Part shown: positions 23,779 to 30,624 of the stretch, in pieces
Layout of the letters: the number at the start of each line of letters is the position of its first letter
How positions within the stretch are numbered: position 1 is the stretch's first letter
Assembly: GCF_004354045.1 (NCBI RefSeq)
Contig: NZ_SMRT01000022.1
Location: 31,764-95,763, forward strand
From: Paenibacillus piri
GTDB lineage: Bacteria > Bacillota > Bacilli > Paenibacillales > NBRC-103111
DNA length: 64,000 nt
Reading direction: 5' to 3'
The notes under the pieces: generated by a model
Seen by the model: the letters and a program-made list of their open reading frames with translations, nothing else
Told to the model about the DNA's origin: nothing
The model's database searches: none
Translations under genes and position numbers: made by a program

Positions 23779-25980
23779 CTACACCCTCGCTATTCCTTGT
23801 CTTCGCGATGCGCTTTCGAACACATCCTGAATCGCCAGCTTTACCCGATCCGCGATATCCTGAGCTGCTGTCGGACTGTCGCCGTTCATGGTGATGTTGA
23901 TGACCGGATTGAACGATGCGTTGGAGCCGGCAGCATTGGCTGCCGGTGTGGCAACGGGAGGAGCCTGCGGCGCCGAAGATTTGGGAGCCGAAAGCGGCGG
24001 TGCGGTATAGTTCGGCACAGGAGTTGGGGCAGTAGCGGCTGGCATAGCTATATTGCCGCCCAAAATATTGCTGCTCTGCGCAGGTCCAGCGCTGCCAAAA
24101 GCGGCTGCGTTTGGCGGAAGGGCTGAGCTTAGCGAAGATGCAGGCGCAGCCGTGACAGCGGGCGAGTTGGTAATCGGTTGTGTGGAACCGGCGCTTGCAT
24201 TTGGAACCAGAAAAGAGCCTCGTGAAGAAGAATGCGTGATTGTAGCAGCGGGCGAATTGGTTGCACTCTGGGTCACTGCTTGTTGAGGCTGCGATGCGGC
24301 CCCTGTGCTGCTATTGGAGGTAGACTGGATACCAAAAAACTTTTTTACGGAATCGGGAAGAATATCCAAAAACCCTTTCCACAAACTGGATAACCAATTC
24401 ATTATATTGCCCCAATTTTTAACGACCAGAATGATGCCGGCAATAACCGCCGCCAAAGCAAGCCCAATCGCAATAAACGGCAGTAACGGTGTAATTGCGG
24501 CCCACCCTGCAACTGCCATGGCCCATAGAGATGGAACAAGTCCGGCAAATATGCCGACAGCCAACCCGATTAATGCGGGTCCCAGGACATCGATATGCAC
24601 CATAAAGAAAGCGATCCCATCGGCGACAGCATTTAAGGTGCTCAGCAAAACGTCCCCCAGCACACTAGCGAAGCTTGTAATGTAAGGCATTGCGCTACTG
24701 AGGCCTTCCTTCAATAAGTTAACGATTTTCTCAATACCTGGAAAAGCCTTTTCTACGATGCTCATTAATTGTTGGCCCAATGGGGCGAGGGCCATGCTGA
24801 TATTATTTTTCAGGGTACCATACTTGTCGCTAATAGTTTCTGTTGCTGCCGATGTCTGATCAATAATTCCGGCAGAGTTACTGGACATTTCCTGCAGCAG
24901 CGATCCTAATTCCAGGCGTCCTTCACGGATAGCAGCAGCCATGGCCGGTCCCGATGCTTCGCCGAATGCCTCTATTCCAAGCTTGGTAGCATCTGCGGTT
25001 GATCCGGCTTGTTTTATTTTATTGATAGCAATCGTAAGTGCTTGATTCGTATCTTTTACACCGACCTTCGACATGTTGCCGAGAGCGTTCGTGAATGATC
25101 CCAATACCATGTCTGCATCCAGCCCTTGCTTGGTCCATTGACCAACAAGCGCAGCAGAAGTATCAAAGTCAAAGCCAAGCTCCCGCATCGGTCCGCCGAA
25201 TTTAGTCAGCTTATCCGCTAAAGAGTTGACACCGATACCAGTTTGTTGCGATAAATAAAACATTTTATCAAACATCTGTCCGCCTTGATCGGCGCTAATG
25301 GACCAGCTTTGCATAGCTCCCATAAGCGAGGACGACATGGTGGAAGAACTTACTCCGGTTAACGAACCGAGGTCCATTATTTTTTTCGCCATATCTTCCA
25401 GACTTGGTCCGGTAGCTCCTGTCTTCTGATGAACGTCCGCGATAACCGTGGCAACCGAATCTAAACTGTCAGGTACAGAGGCGCCGACATTCGCATAGGT
25501 GGACATGAGGCCTTCCAGCTGTGCGCCTGTCGCTCCGGTCCCCGAACGAATAATATTCATTGATTTTTGCGCTTGTTCGGCTGCGCCCCAGCTTGCTTTT
25601 CCAACAGCGATCAATGAGGAAGAAACACCTGAAATGACTGCACTTGTAACGCCAGAAAGTTTTTTTCCTAGCTCCATAAATTTTGTGGTTGTTTGATTTG
25701 TACTGTCCGCCGCATCCTTCGCCGCGGCTTCCGTAACTTTGACGAACTGGATCACCTGCTGGTTTATTGTATTGAAATTGTTTTTGATATACGTATTTGA
25801 CATGTCAAATACTTCCGTCAAATTATTGGTGATATTCGTCAAATTTTGATTAATATTGTTCGTTATATTTTTTGTCAGATTGTTGGTTTGTGCTATGCTG
25901 TTCGTTATATTATTGGTCAGACTGTTCGTGGTAGCTATATTGTTAGTCAGAGCTGTGACATTGTTGGTGATATTCGCCAC
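23779..25980 (-). CDS. Tail tape measure protein
   Basis: A 733-residue protein. The first 60 residues are nearly all Asn, Thr, Ile and Leu, in repeats such as TNNLTKNITNNINQNLTNI. Then follows the TMP core with GATGAQLEGLMSTYANVG, TGVSSSTMSSSLMGAM and FGGPMRELGFDFDTSAALVG, typical of phage tape measure proteins. A hydrophobic segment (about 470-530) and a Pro/Ala/Ser-rich linker come before a C-terminal helix. The TMP sets tail length; by the usual rule of about 0.15 nm per residue the tail would be near 110 nm. It is small for a myophage, consistent with a short tailocin. Confidence 0.9.
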   Translation of the reverse strand: MANITNNVTALTNNIATTNSLTNNITNSIAQTNNLTKNITNNINQNLTNITNNLTEVFDMSNTYIKNNFNTINQQVIQFVKVTEAAAKDAADSTNQTTTKFMELGKKLSGVTSAVISGVSSSLIAVGKASWGAAEQAQKSMNIIRSGTGATGAQLEGLMSTYANVGASVPDSLDSVATVIADVHQKTGATGPSLEDMAKKIMDLGSLTGVSSSTMSSSLMGAMQSWSISADQGGQMFDKMFYLSQQTGIGVNSLADKLTKFGGPMRELGFDFDTSAALVGQWTKQGLDADMVLGSFTNALGNMSKVGVKDTNQALTIAINKIKQAGSTADATKLGIEAFGEASGPAMAAAIREGRLELGSLLQEMSSNSAGIIDQTSAATETISDKYGTLKNNISMALAPLGQQLMSIVEKAFPGIEKIVNLLKEGLSSAMPYITSFASVLGDVLLSTLNAVADGIAFFMVHIDVLGPALIGLAVGIFAGLVPSLWAMAVAGWAAITPLLPFIAIGLALAAVIAGIILVVKNWGNIMNWLSSLWKGFLDILPDSVKKFFGIQSTSNSSTGAASQPQQAVTQSATNSPAATITHSSSRGSFLVPNASAGSTQPITNSPAVTAAPASSLSSALPPNAAAFGSAGPAQSSNILGGNIAMPAATAPTPVPNYTAPPLSAPKSSAPQAPPVATPAANAAGSNASFNPVINITMNGDSPTAAQDIADRVKLAIQDVFESASRRQGIARV

Positions 25981-26019
25981 AAGATCATCACCGCCTTCCC
26001 ATAAATAAAGAAGCGCCCG

Positions 26020-26220
26020 CTAGGAGCGCCTCTTCGATTTTTCCATATCGGCTTCCATCATTTCGATGTAGATATCGAGCGCGGCGTTGGCCTCGGCCAA
26101 GTCGTCCTGGTCCATCTGGTTCAGCTCGCTGTACGTGATGCTCATATCGCTCAGCAGCAGCCGCCACATGGCCCAGTTTTTCTCGGCCCGCCTGCGCGCC
26201 TCAATTCTGGTGATCGGCAT
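26020..26220 (-). CDS. Tail assembly chaperone, second frame (GT-like)
   Basis: A 66-residue protein starting MPITRIEARRRAEKNWAMWR, in the +1 frame relative to the first chaperone and overlapping its end (26201-26220). It is helical and highly charged, ending MEKSKRRS. In tailed phages the second chaperone is often made by programmed frameshifting. Here an AGGA eight bases before the ATG at 26220 also allows a separate start. The same frame stays open upstream to 26337, which would permit a frameshift product. Confidence 0.65.
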   Translation of the reverse strand: MPITRIEARRRAEKNWAMWRLLLSDMSITYSELNQMDQDDLAEANAALDIYIEMMEADMEKSKRRS

Positions 26221-26494
26221 CCGCCGGTTCCTCGTCTTCGCCTTCAAGGAAGCGGAAGGAGGCCGCGATGACGTCGTTAAATTCTTTTTTGTCGCCGCCG
26301 AACGAATCCCATGACAGCTTGGGCTCGACGATGACACTTTTCATCATTTCCTCAGCGAGCTTTTCCTCCGACGGAATGCCGAATTTATTTTTGATGCGAT
26401 CGCTGATTTGTGCGGCGGCGCGGACGCCGGGGAACTGGAAAGTGTACTGTTTTCCGCTGCGGGAGGTGTATTGTTTTTGCTTAAAATTGCTCAT
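26201..26494 (-). CDS. Tail assembly chaperone (G-like/XkdN-like)
   Basis: A 97-residue protein. YTFQFPGVRAAAQISDRIKN and PKLSWDSFGGDKKEFNDVI fit the tail assembly chaperone family, which keeps the tape measure protein in solution while the tube polymerises around it. The order tube-chaperones-tape measure is universal in tailed phages, and supports this. Its end overlaps a second frame (next leftward entry). Confidence 0.75.
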   Translation of the reverse strand: MSNFKQKQYTSRSGKQYTFQFPGVRAAAQISDRIKNKFGIPSEEKLAEEMMKSVIVEPKLSWDSFGGDKKEFNDVIAASFRFLEGEDEEPADADHQN

Positions 26495-26506
26495 GCCGAG
26501 TCACTC

Positions 26507-26902
26507 CTATTCCATTTTGAGATCCAAAGCCTGGAATTCATATTCGCGGTCTTCGGCTTCCTTGCCGTATTTGCGATCCGCCGGTTTTTTCAAGAAAGCT
26601 TCGGTGACCGAGGTGGTCTCCTTCGGATCATTGGCGGAGATGATGCTGACCGGTACCATTCGGCCGCTGTTTGCCAGCCTGTCCAGGTAGGCAAGCTGAG
26701 GGCTGGTTTGCTGCAAAGTAATTTTGATCGTGCCCAAAGCGTTGTTGATTTTCGTAAGCACGGTATCGCCCTGAGCGCCAACCTTCGTTTCGTAGCTGTT
26801 CTCATCCTTGGCGATTTCGACCATGCTTTCCCCAAGCCCGGTAATATAGATACCGTCGACGGTGATAGTTACGTTTTTCGGATCATAAGTTCTTGTAGAC
26901 AT
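26507..26902 (-). CDS. Tail tube protein
   Basis: A 131-residue protein beginning MSTRTYDPKNVTITVDGIYI, with KITLQQTSPQLAYLDRLANSG and a C-terminal YEFQALDLKME strand. The size and strand pattern fit small tube proteins of DUF3277 or similar type. It is encoded directly downstream of the sheath, in the order found in all contractile tails. It has GGAGGAATTC before the ATG. Confidence 0.8.
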   Translation of the reverse strand: MSTRTYDPKNVTITVDGIYITGLGESMVEIAKDENSYETKVGAQGDTVLTKINNALGTIKITLQQTSPQLAYLDRLANSGRMVPVSIISANDPKETTSVTEAFLKKPADRKYGKEAEDREYEFQALDLKME

Positions 26903-26922
26903 CCTGAATTCCTCCTTAAATT

Positions 26923-27942
26923 TTAGTAACGGATAACGCCGTGAATGCGGGCTGTGTGTACAGCGCCGGCCAGCTCGAAATAGAAGGAGCCGTCATTATA
27001 CGTGCGCGCGGCGCGATCGGCCGGATCGACTTCATCGCGGGATTTGAAGGTCGTACCGTATAAGCCGATCCCGTCCGAGTCGCTGGCGATAATGCCCTGG
27101 TTGTGCGCCCGCTGCAGTACGGTTCTGACGGTGCTTTCGATCTGGGCGATGCCTGCAGCCGTGTAAGGGATTTTCGGCGATCCGTTCAGCAGCTTTTGCA
27201 CGCTGTATTCGATGGAATATTTCATGTAATCTTTGGCGTGAACAATATCGATATATTCATCGCCGACAACCTTGCCTTCCGTCGTAACGTTGTCACCGGC
27301 CTTGGTTACATACGTGTTGGCGCCAAGATCGTGAATTTCCAGCAGCTCCGTCGCCGAAAGCTCCAGCGGAGCGATGCCGTTCAGCTGTTTGAATTTCCAT
27401 GTTACGCTGCCGACCGGAGCCGACCCTGCCGCGCCAACCCATGCGGCCTCCGGATAGCTTGCCAGATCCGAGTGGTAGAGTACGGCCGTACGGGTGTATT
27501 TTTTCGCTTTCAGTGCGGTCAAGTCCGCTTTGGTGGAGGAACGTGTAAAAAACTGGCGCGAGCCGTCCGACTCGACCGCATCGGCGATTGCCAGCACATC
27601 CGTGTTGGCGGCAGACGTACAGATCAGGAAATACCATTCTTTACCGAGGTCCTGCTCCAGCCGTTCGACGAACGTTTCTTCATTTTCGCCTTCAGTGGAG
27701 TTGCGGCAGGCAATGGCGATGGAGGCGGGAGCCAGATCGCCTTGGGCAAAAATCGCGCTGGCCGCTTTGTATTCCTGTGTTGTATCCGCAAAGTCTGCTT
27801 GCACGCCGGACAAATCGGCATATTCTTTATAGGTGGAACCGCCTGCTTTTTCCCCGAGAATCAAAACTTTGCCGAAGCCCAACCTTCCGGACGGTCTTTG
27901 CAGGTCGATGACGACCGATACATCTTTCATTGAAGTAGCCAA
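26923..27942 (-). CDS. Tail sheath protein (DUF3383 type)
   Basis: A 339-residue protein. It starts MATSMKDVSVVIDLQRPSGR, with GFGKVLILGEKAGG and the C-terminal domain IPYTAAGIAQIESTVRTVL followed by DRAARTYNDGSFYFELAGAVH. This pattern belongs to the DUF3383 sheath family of short myophages. The sheath contracts and drives the tube through the target envelope. It is the key evidence that the element is contractile. Confidence 0.85.
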   Translation of the reverse strand: MATSMKDVSVVIDLQRPSGRLGFGKVLILGEKAGGSTYKEYADLSGVQADFADTTQEYKAASAIFAQGDLAPASIAIACRNSTEGENEETFVERLEQDLGKEWYFLICTSAANTDVLAIADAVESDGSRQFFTRSSTKADLTALKAKKYTRTAVLYHSDLASYPEAAWVGAAGSAPVGSVTWKFKQLNGIAPLELSATELLEIHDLGANTYVTKAGDNVTTEGKVVGDEYIDIVHAKDYMKYSIEYSVQKLLNGSPKIPYTAAGIAQIESTVRTVLQRAHNQGIIASDSDGIGLYGTTFKSRDEVDPADRAARTYNDGSFYFELAGAVHTARIHGVIRY

Positions 27943-27954
27943 TGTAATTCCTCC

Positions 27955-28446
27955 CTATTTCCAATTTATAAGTTCGATGGTAGGTTGCTGCATATCAATG
28001 ATGCTAGTGGTTCGGAACGTGACTTCAAAGCCATGCCGCCGTTCCCATGCGCTGCCGATCTGCACATCCCGATTTTGAATGTCGCCGGCCGTGACGACGA
28101 CCGTGTTCGCATTTCGCTTCAGCTCGCCGTATCCAAAGATGCGAAACCAGTCGTGCAGTCGGATCGCATTGGTCAAGCTTGCCGCGGGCCGATCCGAGCA
28201 GGAAAGAAAGGTCATGCGGAAGGACGGCTGCTCTGTGTAGCGTTCGATAACTTCATCCGGGGTCGAAGAGGGGATGACCGTTACCGAAACCGGCTTGTCC
28301 GGGAACAGCACAGGTCCGGAAAAGCCGTACTTGATGAAAGGATAGGCGGCGGGCGTTTCTTCAACATCCGTTTCAACAACCGGCATATTCAAGTGACTGT
28401 ACAGTCCGGCGGCAATAACGGAACGGACCTGCTCCAAATCGATCAT
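27955..28446 (-). CDS. Tail terminator / neck protein (gp12-like)
   Basis: A 163-residue protein: MIDLEQVRSVIAAGLYSHLN, PFIKYGFSGPVLFP, and SAWERRHGFEVTFRTTSII. The C-terminal region is typical of LIC_12616/neck-terminator-like proteins encoded before the sheath. In a headless tail it would cap the tube end that normally meets the head. ATG 28446 is preferred to the GTG at 28455, although no strong ribosome site is visible. It is the first structural gene of the operon. Confidence 0.72.
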   Translation of the reverse strand: MIDLEQVRSVIAAGLYSHLNMPVVETDVEETPAAYPFIKYGFSGPVLFPDKPVSVTVIPSSTPDEVIERYTEQPSFRMTFLSCSDRPAASLTNAIRLHDWFRIFGYGELKRNANTVVVTAGDIQNRDVQIGSAWERRHGFEVTFRTTSIIDMQQPTIELINWK

Positions 28447-28581
28447 GGGGAACACCGCCCTGCCGGGAGCCTGTTATGTTTCATCGCGGTTTATCGCTCC
28501 TTTCCTCCCGTCTTCATGGCGGTCTGCCATCTTAAGCCATCCGACAGGACATTGATTTATGCTGCAGCTTGAAGTAAAATA

Positions 28582-28595
28582 GGAACAAATGTTCC
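28582..28595. promoter_or_regulatory. LexA (SOS) box-like palindrome upstream of the tail operon
   Basis: GGAACAAATGTTCC contains GAAC-N4-GTTC, the core of Bacillus LexA/DinR boxes. It lies about 135 bases before the first structural gene, in the Xpf-terminator interval (28447-28650), which otherwise holds no gene. If functional, the tail genes would respond directly to DNA damage. Confidence 0.55.
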
Positions 28596-28650
28596 CATTC
28601 GCTTTCACTATTAAGTGGCAATCGTAAGGGATCAAGGAGCTAGCTGCAGT

Positions 28651-29187
28651 TTATCGCCCTGCCGTAACGGACGGGACTCTCTTCAAGCCTTGCAGCTTGT
28701 CCGGCCGGAGCTTACTCTGAGCCGTTTGCACATAGTATTGTACCGTGCCTTTTTTCAGCTGGAGCAGCGAGGCAATCTCCTGCAGCGAGTAGCACATGCC
28801 GTGATGAAGCTCGAAGCACTCGCGTTCCCTTGGACTCAGGAGCGACAAGGCAAGCTCCAGCCGGACTCGCTGCTCCCCCGTAAGCGGGTTGGGGCGGGTT
28901 GGGCAGCTTTGCTGCTCGAGATACGTTTGCATCTGCTGCGGGTCCATCAGCTTCTCGCGTTGGCAAGCGGATCTTCGCTCGATCCCGCGACGGTTAGCCG
29001 GGCAGCGGCCGGTTTTCATCCATTCAATCGCATATTGAACGTCGGACATCATGCCGGAGATCAGCTCTTTATCGCCGGGAGCGGCGGCGGTCTGTGCCTG
29101 ATGCAGCATCCGATAGGTCAGACGATAAGATAGAAGCAGCTCGGATAACCCGATCTGGCGGGTGGGTGCAGTAGGTAAATGGTTCAT
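28651..29187 (-). CDS. Sigma-70 region-4-like activator, Xpf type
   Basis: A 178-residue protein. The C-terminal half has ALSLLSPRERECFELHHGMC followed by SLQEIASLLQLKKGTVQYYV, a helix-turn-helix of the sigma region 4 type. In PBSX the similar Xpf protein switches on the late (tail and lysis) operon. The N-terminal half is helical, with Cys/Arg-rich segments I do not recognise. It starts at the ATG 29187 with AGGAGAG upstream, just after an operator copy. It would be repressed by the divergent XRE protein and would activate the genes to its left. Confidence 0.85.
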   Translation of the reverse strand: MNHLPTAPTRQIGLSELLLSYRLTYRMLHQAQTAAAPGDKELISGMMSDVQYAIEWMKTGRCPANRRGIERRSACQREKLMDPQQMQTYLEQQSCPTRPNPLTGEQRVRLELALSLLSPRERECFELHHGMCYSLQEIASLLQLKKGTVQYYVQTAQSKLRPDKLQGLKRVPSVTAGR

Positions 29188-29202
29188 CAGTTCACTCTCC
29201 TA

Positions 29203-29459
29203 TACCTTTTGGTAATATATCGGTGCTATGGATCTGTCTAATTTAGAATAGTGGACGATACGGTCTGTAAATGTTTGCCAATTGCGTTACCTTGTGGTAA
29301 AGATATTACCTAAATAGTACCAAATGGTAAAGTCGGAAAATAGGCCGAATCCGACGCGTTTGGATAGGAAAACGGTCCGTGTGACCGTCGCGTAACGTTT
29401 TTTCTCCGTATATCTTTACCTTTTGGATAAAGTTGTGTATATTTATTACCAAGAGGTAA
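29203..29459. promoter_or_regulatory. Five-copy operator array TTACC-N4-GGTAA between xpf and the XRE gene
   Basis: Sites are at 29203-29214 (TACCTTTTGGTA), 29287-29300 (TTACCTTGTGGTAA), 29318-29329 (TACCAAATGGTA), 29416-29430 (TTACCTTTTGGATAA) and 29446-29459 (TTACCAAGAGGTAA). The leftmost overlaps the ribosome-site side of xpf and the rightmost lies 20 bases before the XRE start. A candidate -10 TATATT for the XRE gene lies at 29438-29443, between two sites. The array covers both promoters, as in lysogenic switch regions, and is very likely the target of the XRE protein. Confidence 0.8.
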
Positions 29460-29479
29460 CGAGAGGGCAGGGATCGATC

Positions 29480-29920
29480 ATGATAAGCGAAACAGAGTTC
29501 GGATTCTATCTCAAACAGGCTCGGGAGCGAAAAGGGTTCAGCGTCAACCAGCTGGCTCTTGAGTCCGGCATCAGCAATGCGCAAATATCGCGGATTGAAA
29601 ACGGGCTCCGAAGAGCGCCCAAGCCGGAGACGATTCGCAAGCTGGCGGAAGCATTACACATACCGTACGAGGAAATGATGGAGAAGGCGGGCCATATGCC
29701 CGACGAGCGCAGGCAGGAGATTCCGCCATGGGCCACCTCCAAGGATAAGCGGGATTTCAAAAAAATGCTTGAAGAAGACGGGGAAATTATGTTTGACGGC
29801 ATTCCGATCAATGACGTTGATAAACAACGGATCATGCATGTGTTGACCGGTTTTTTCTGGGAAGCGAAGCAGATGAACAAACGGAAAAAACCGAACGATC
29901 CGGACGGCGACAAGGTGTGA
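29480..29920 (+). CDS. XRE family repressor of the tailocin
   Basis: A 146-residue protein. The N-terminal helix-turn-helix is seen in FGFYLKQARERKGFSVNQLA and SGISNAQISRIENGLRR (residues about 6-60). The C-terminal part (PPWATSKDKRDFKKMLEEDG onward) is helical and probably for oligomerisation or protease recognition. It starts at the ATG 29480; upstream codons to 29423 lie in the operator array and have no ribosome site. It overlaps the ImmA-like gene by GTGA. It likely binds the TTACC-N4-GGTAA sites and represses itself and xpf. Confidence 0.88.
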   Translation: MISETEFGFYLKQARERKGFSVNQLALESGISNAQISRIENGLRRAPKPETIRKLAEALHIPYEEMMEKAGHMPDERRQEIPPWATSKDKRDFKKMLEEDGEIMFDGIPINDVDKQRIMHVLTGFFWEAKQMNKRKKPNDPDGDKV

Positions 29921-30453
29921 GCGAAGTCGAAGCTAGAGCCAAATCCGAATCCAAGACCGATAACGAAAGCGGGAACCGGGAAAAGAAAAATAAACCGAAG
30001 CCAGCCGACACGGCAGCATTATTAAAAATGAGCCGGGTGATGACCATGGAAGAGATCGTATCCAAGCTTGTAAAACGGCATAAAACGAATTGCCCGTTCA
30101 CGATTGCCCGCACATTGGGAATCCATATTCAGTTTCATGATTTAGGCACGAATACGAGAGGGGTGTATTACAGGAAGCTGCGGAGACGGCTGATCGTCAT
30201 TCATAACCAGCTTTCTGCGGAATGGCAGCGGTTTGTATGCGCGCATGAGCTCGGGCATGACCGGCTTCACAGGGGGATGAGCCGGTTTTTTCTGGAGGAG
30301 CATTCCTATTTCAACCCGGGCAAATTTGAGCGGCAGGCCAATCTTTTTGCCGTCAAGCTGCTTACCTCGTTTGACGAAGCCCAATCGGGCGAGACGTCGG
30401 AGCAGATTTGTGCGCGCAACGGAATCCCGGTGGAGATGCACCAATTTTATTGA
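29917..30453 (+). CDS. ImmA/IrrE family metallopeptidase (anti-repressor)
   Basis: A 178-residue protein. The zinc-protease motif HELGH lies in RFVCAHELGHDRLHRG (about residue 110), with the third ligand in KFERQANLFAVKLL. In ICEBs1 and PBSX-like elements ImmA cleaves its cognate ImmR/XRE repressor after DNA damage. The first 40 residues are charged and low-complexity and may not be essential; a later ATG at 30028 is possible. It is translationally coupled to the XRE gene, so repressor and protease are made together. Confidence 0.87.
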   Translation: MSEVEARAKSESKTDNESGNREKKNKPKPADTAALLKMSRVMTMEEIVSKLVKRHKTNCPFTIARTLGIHIQFHDLGTNTRGVYYRKLRRRLIVIHNQLSAEWQRFVCAHELGHDRLHRGMSRFFLEEHSYFNPGKFERQANLFAVKLLTSFDEAQSGETSEQICARNGIPVEMHQFY

Positions 30454-30565
30454 GTGCGAAAGTATAAGTACGCATACTTTGCTTCGCACAACCTTGATCA
30501 ACGCGCTCGTCCCTTTAAGGACGGCGAAGCCGATTATCCTTGGCAGACCAGACGAAGCCGCAGCA

Positions 30566-30616
30566 TAAAAAGCCTCCCGTTCCACTCATGAATCCATACG
30601 AGTGGAACAGGGGGCA
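30566..30616 (-). terminator. Terminator of the chemotaxis receptor gene
   Basis: Read leftward, GTTCCACTC pairs with GAGTGGAAC and is followed by GGGAGGCTTTTT. It also marks the right edge of the tailocin region. Confidence 0.8.
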
Positions 30617-30624
30617 TGCTTTGT

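Larger units (their letters stand above)
16168..30453. mobile_element. Contractile phage-tail-like locus (R-type tailocin), about 14.3 kb
   Basis: Read leftward from 29187: Xpf-like activator, tail terminator, DUF3383-type sheath, tube, two overlapping chaperone frames, tape measure, baseplate set (Dit-like, plug, hub, Gp138-like spike, gp25-like wedge, J protein, gp48-like), fibre, small repeat protein, XhlA, holin and glucosaminidase. The divergent XRE/ImmA pair sits at the right. No terminase, portal, protease, capsid, replication gene or integrase occurs, and no repeat flanks it. The set is complete for a contractile tail with lysis, which is what tailocins such as PBSX-like or diffocin-like particles need, except that PBSX keeps a head. 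Assignment as a tailocin is an inference from gene content. Confidence 0.8.

Noticed and set aside
16168..30453. Complete prophage
   Set aside because: No terminase, portal, capsid, replication or integrase genes and no flanking repeats.
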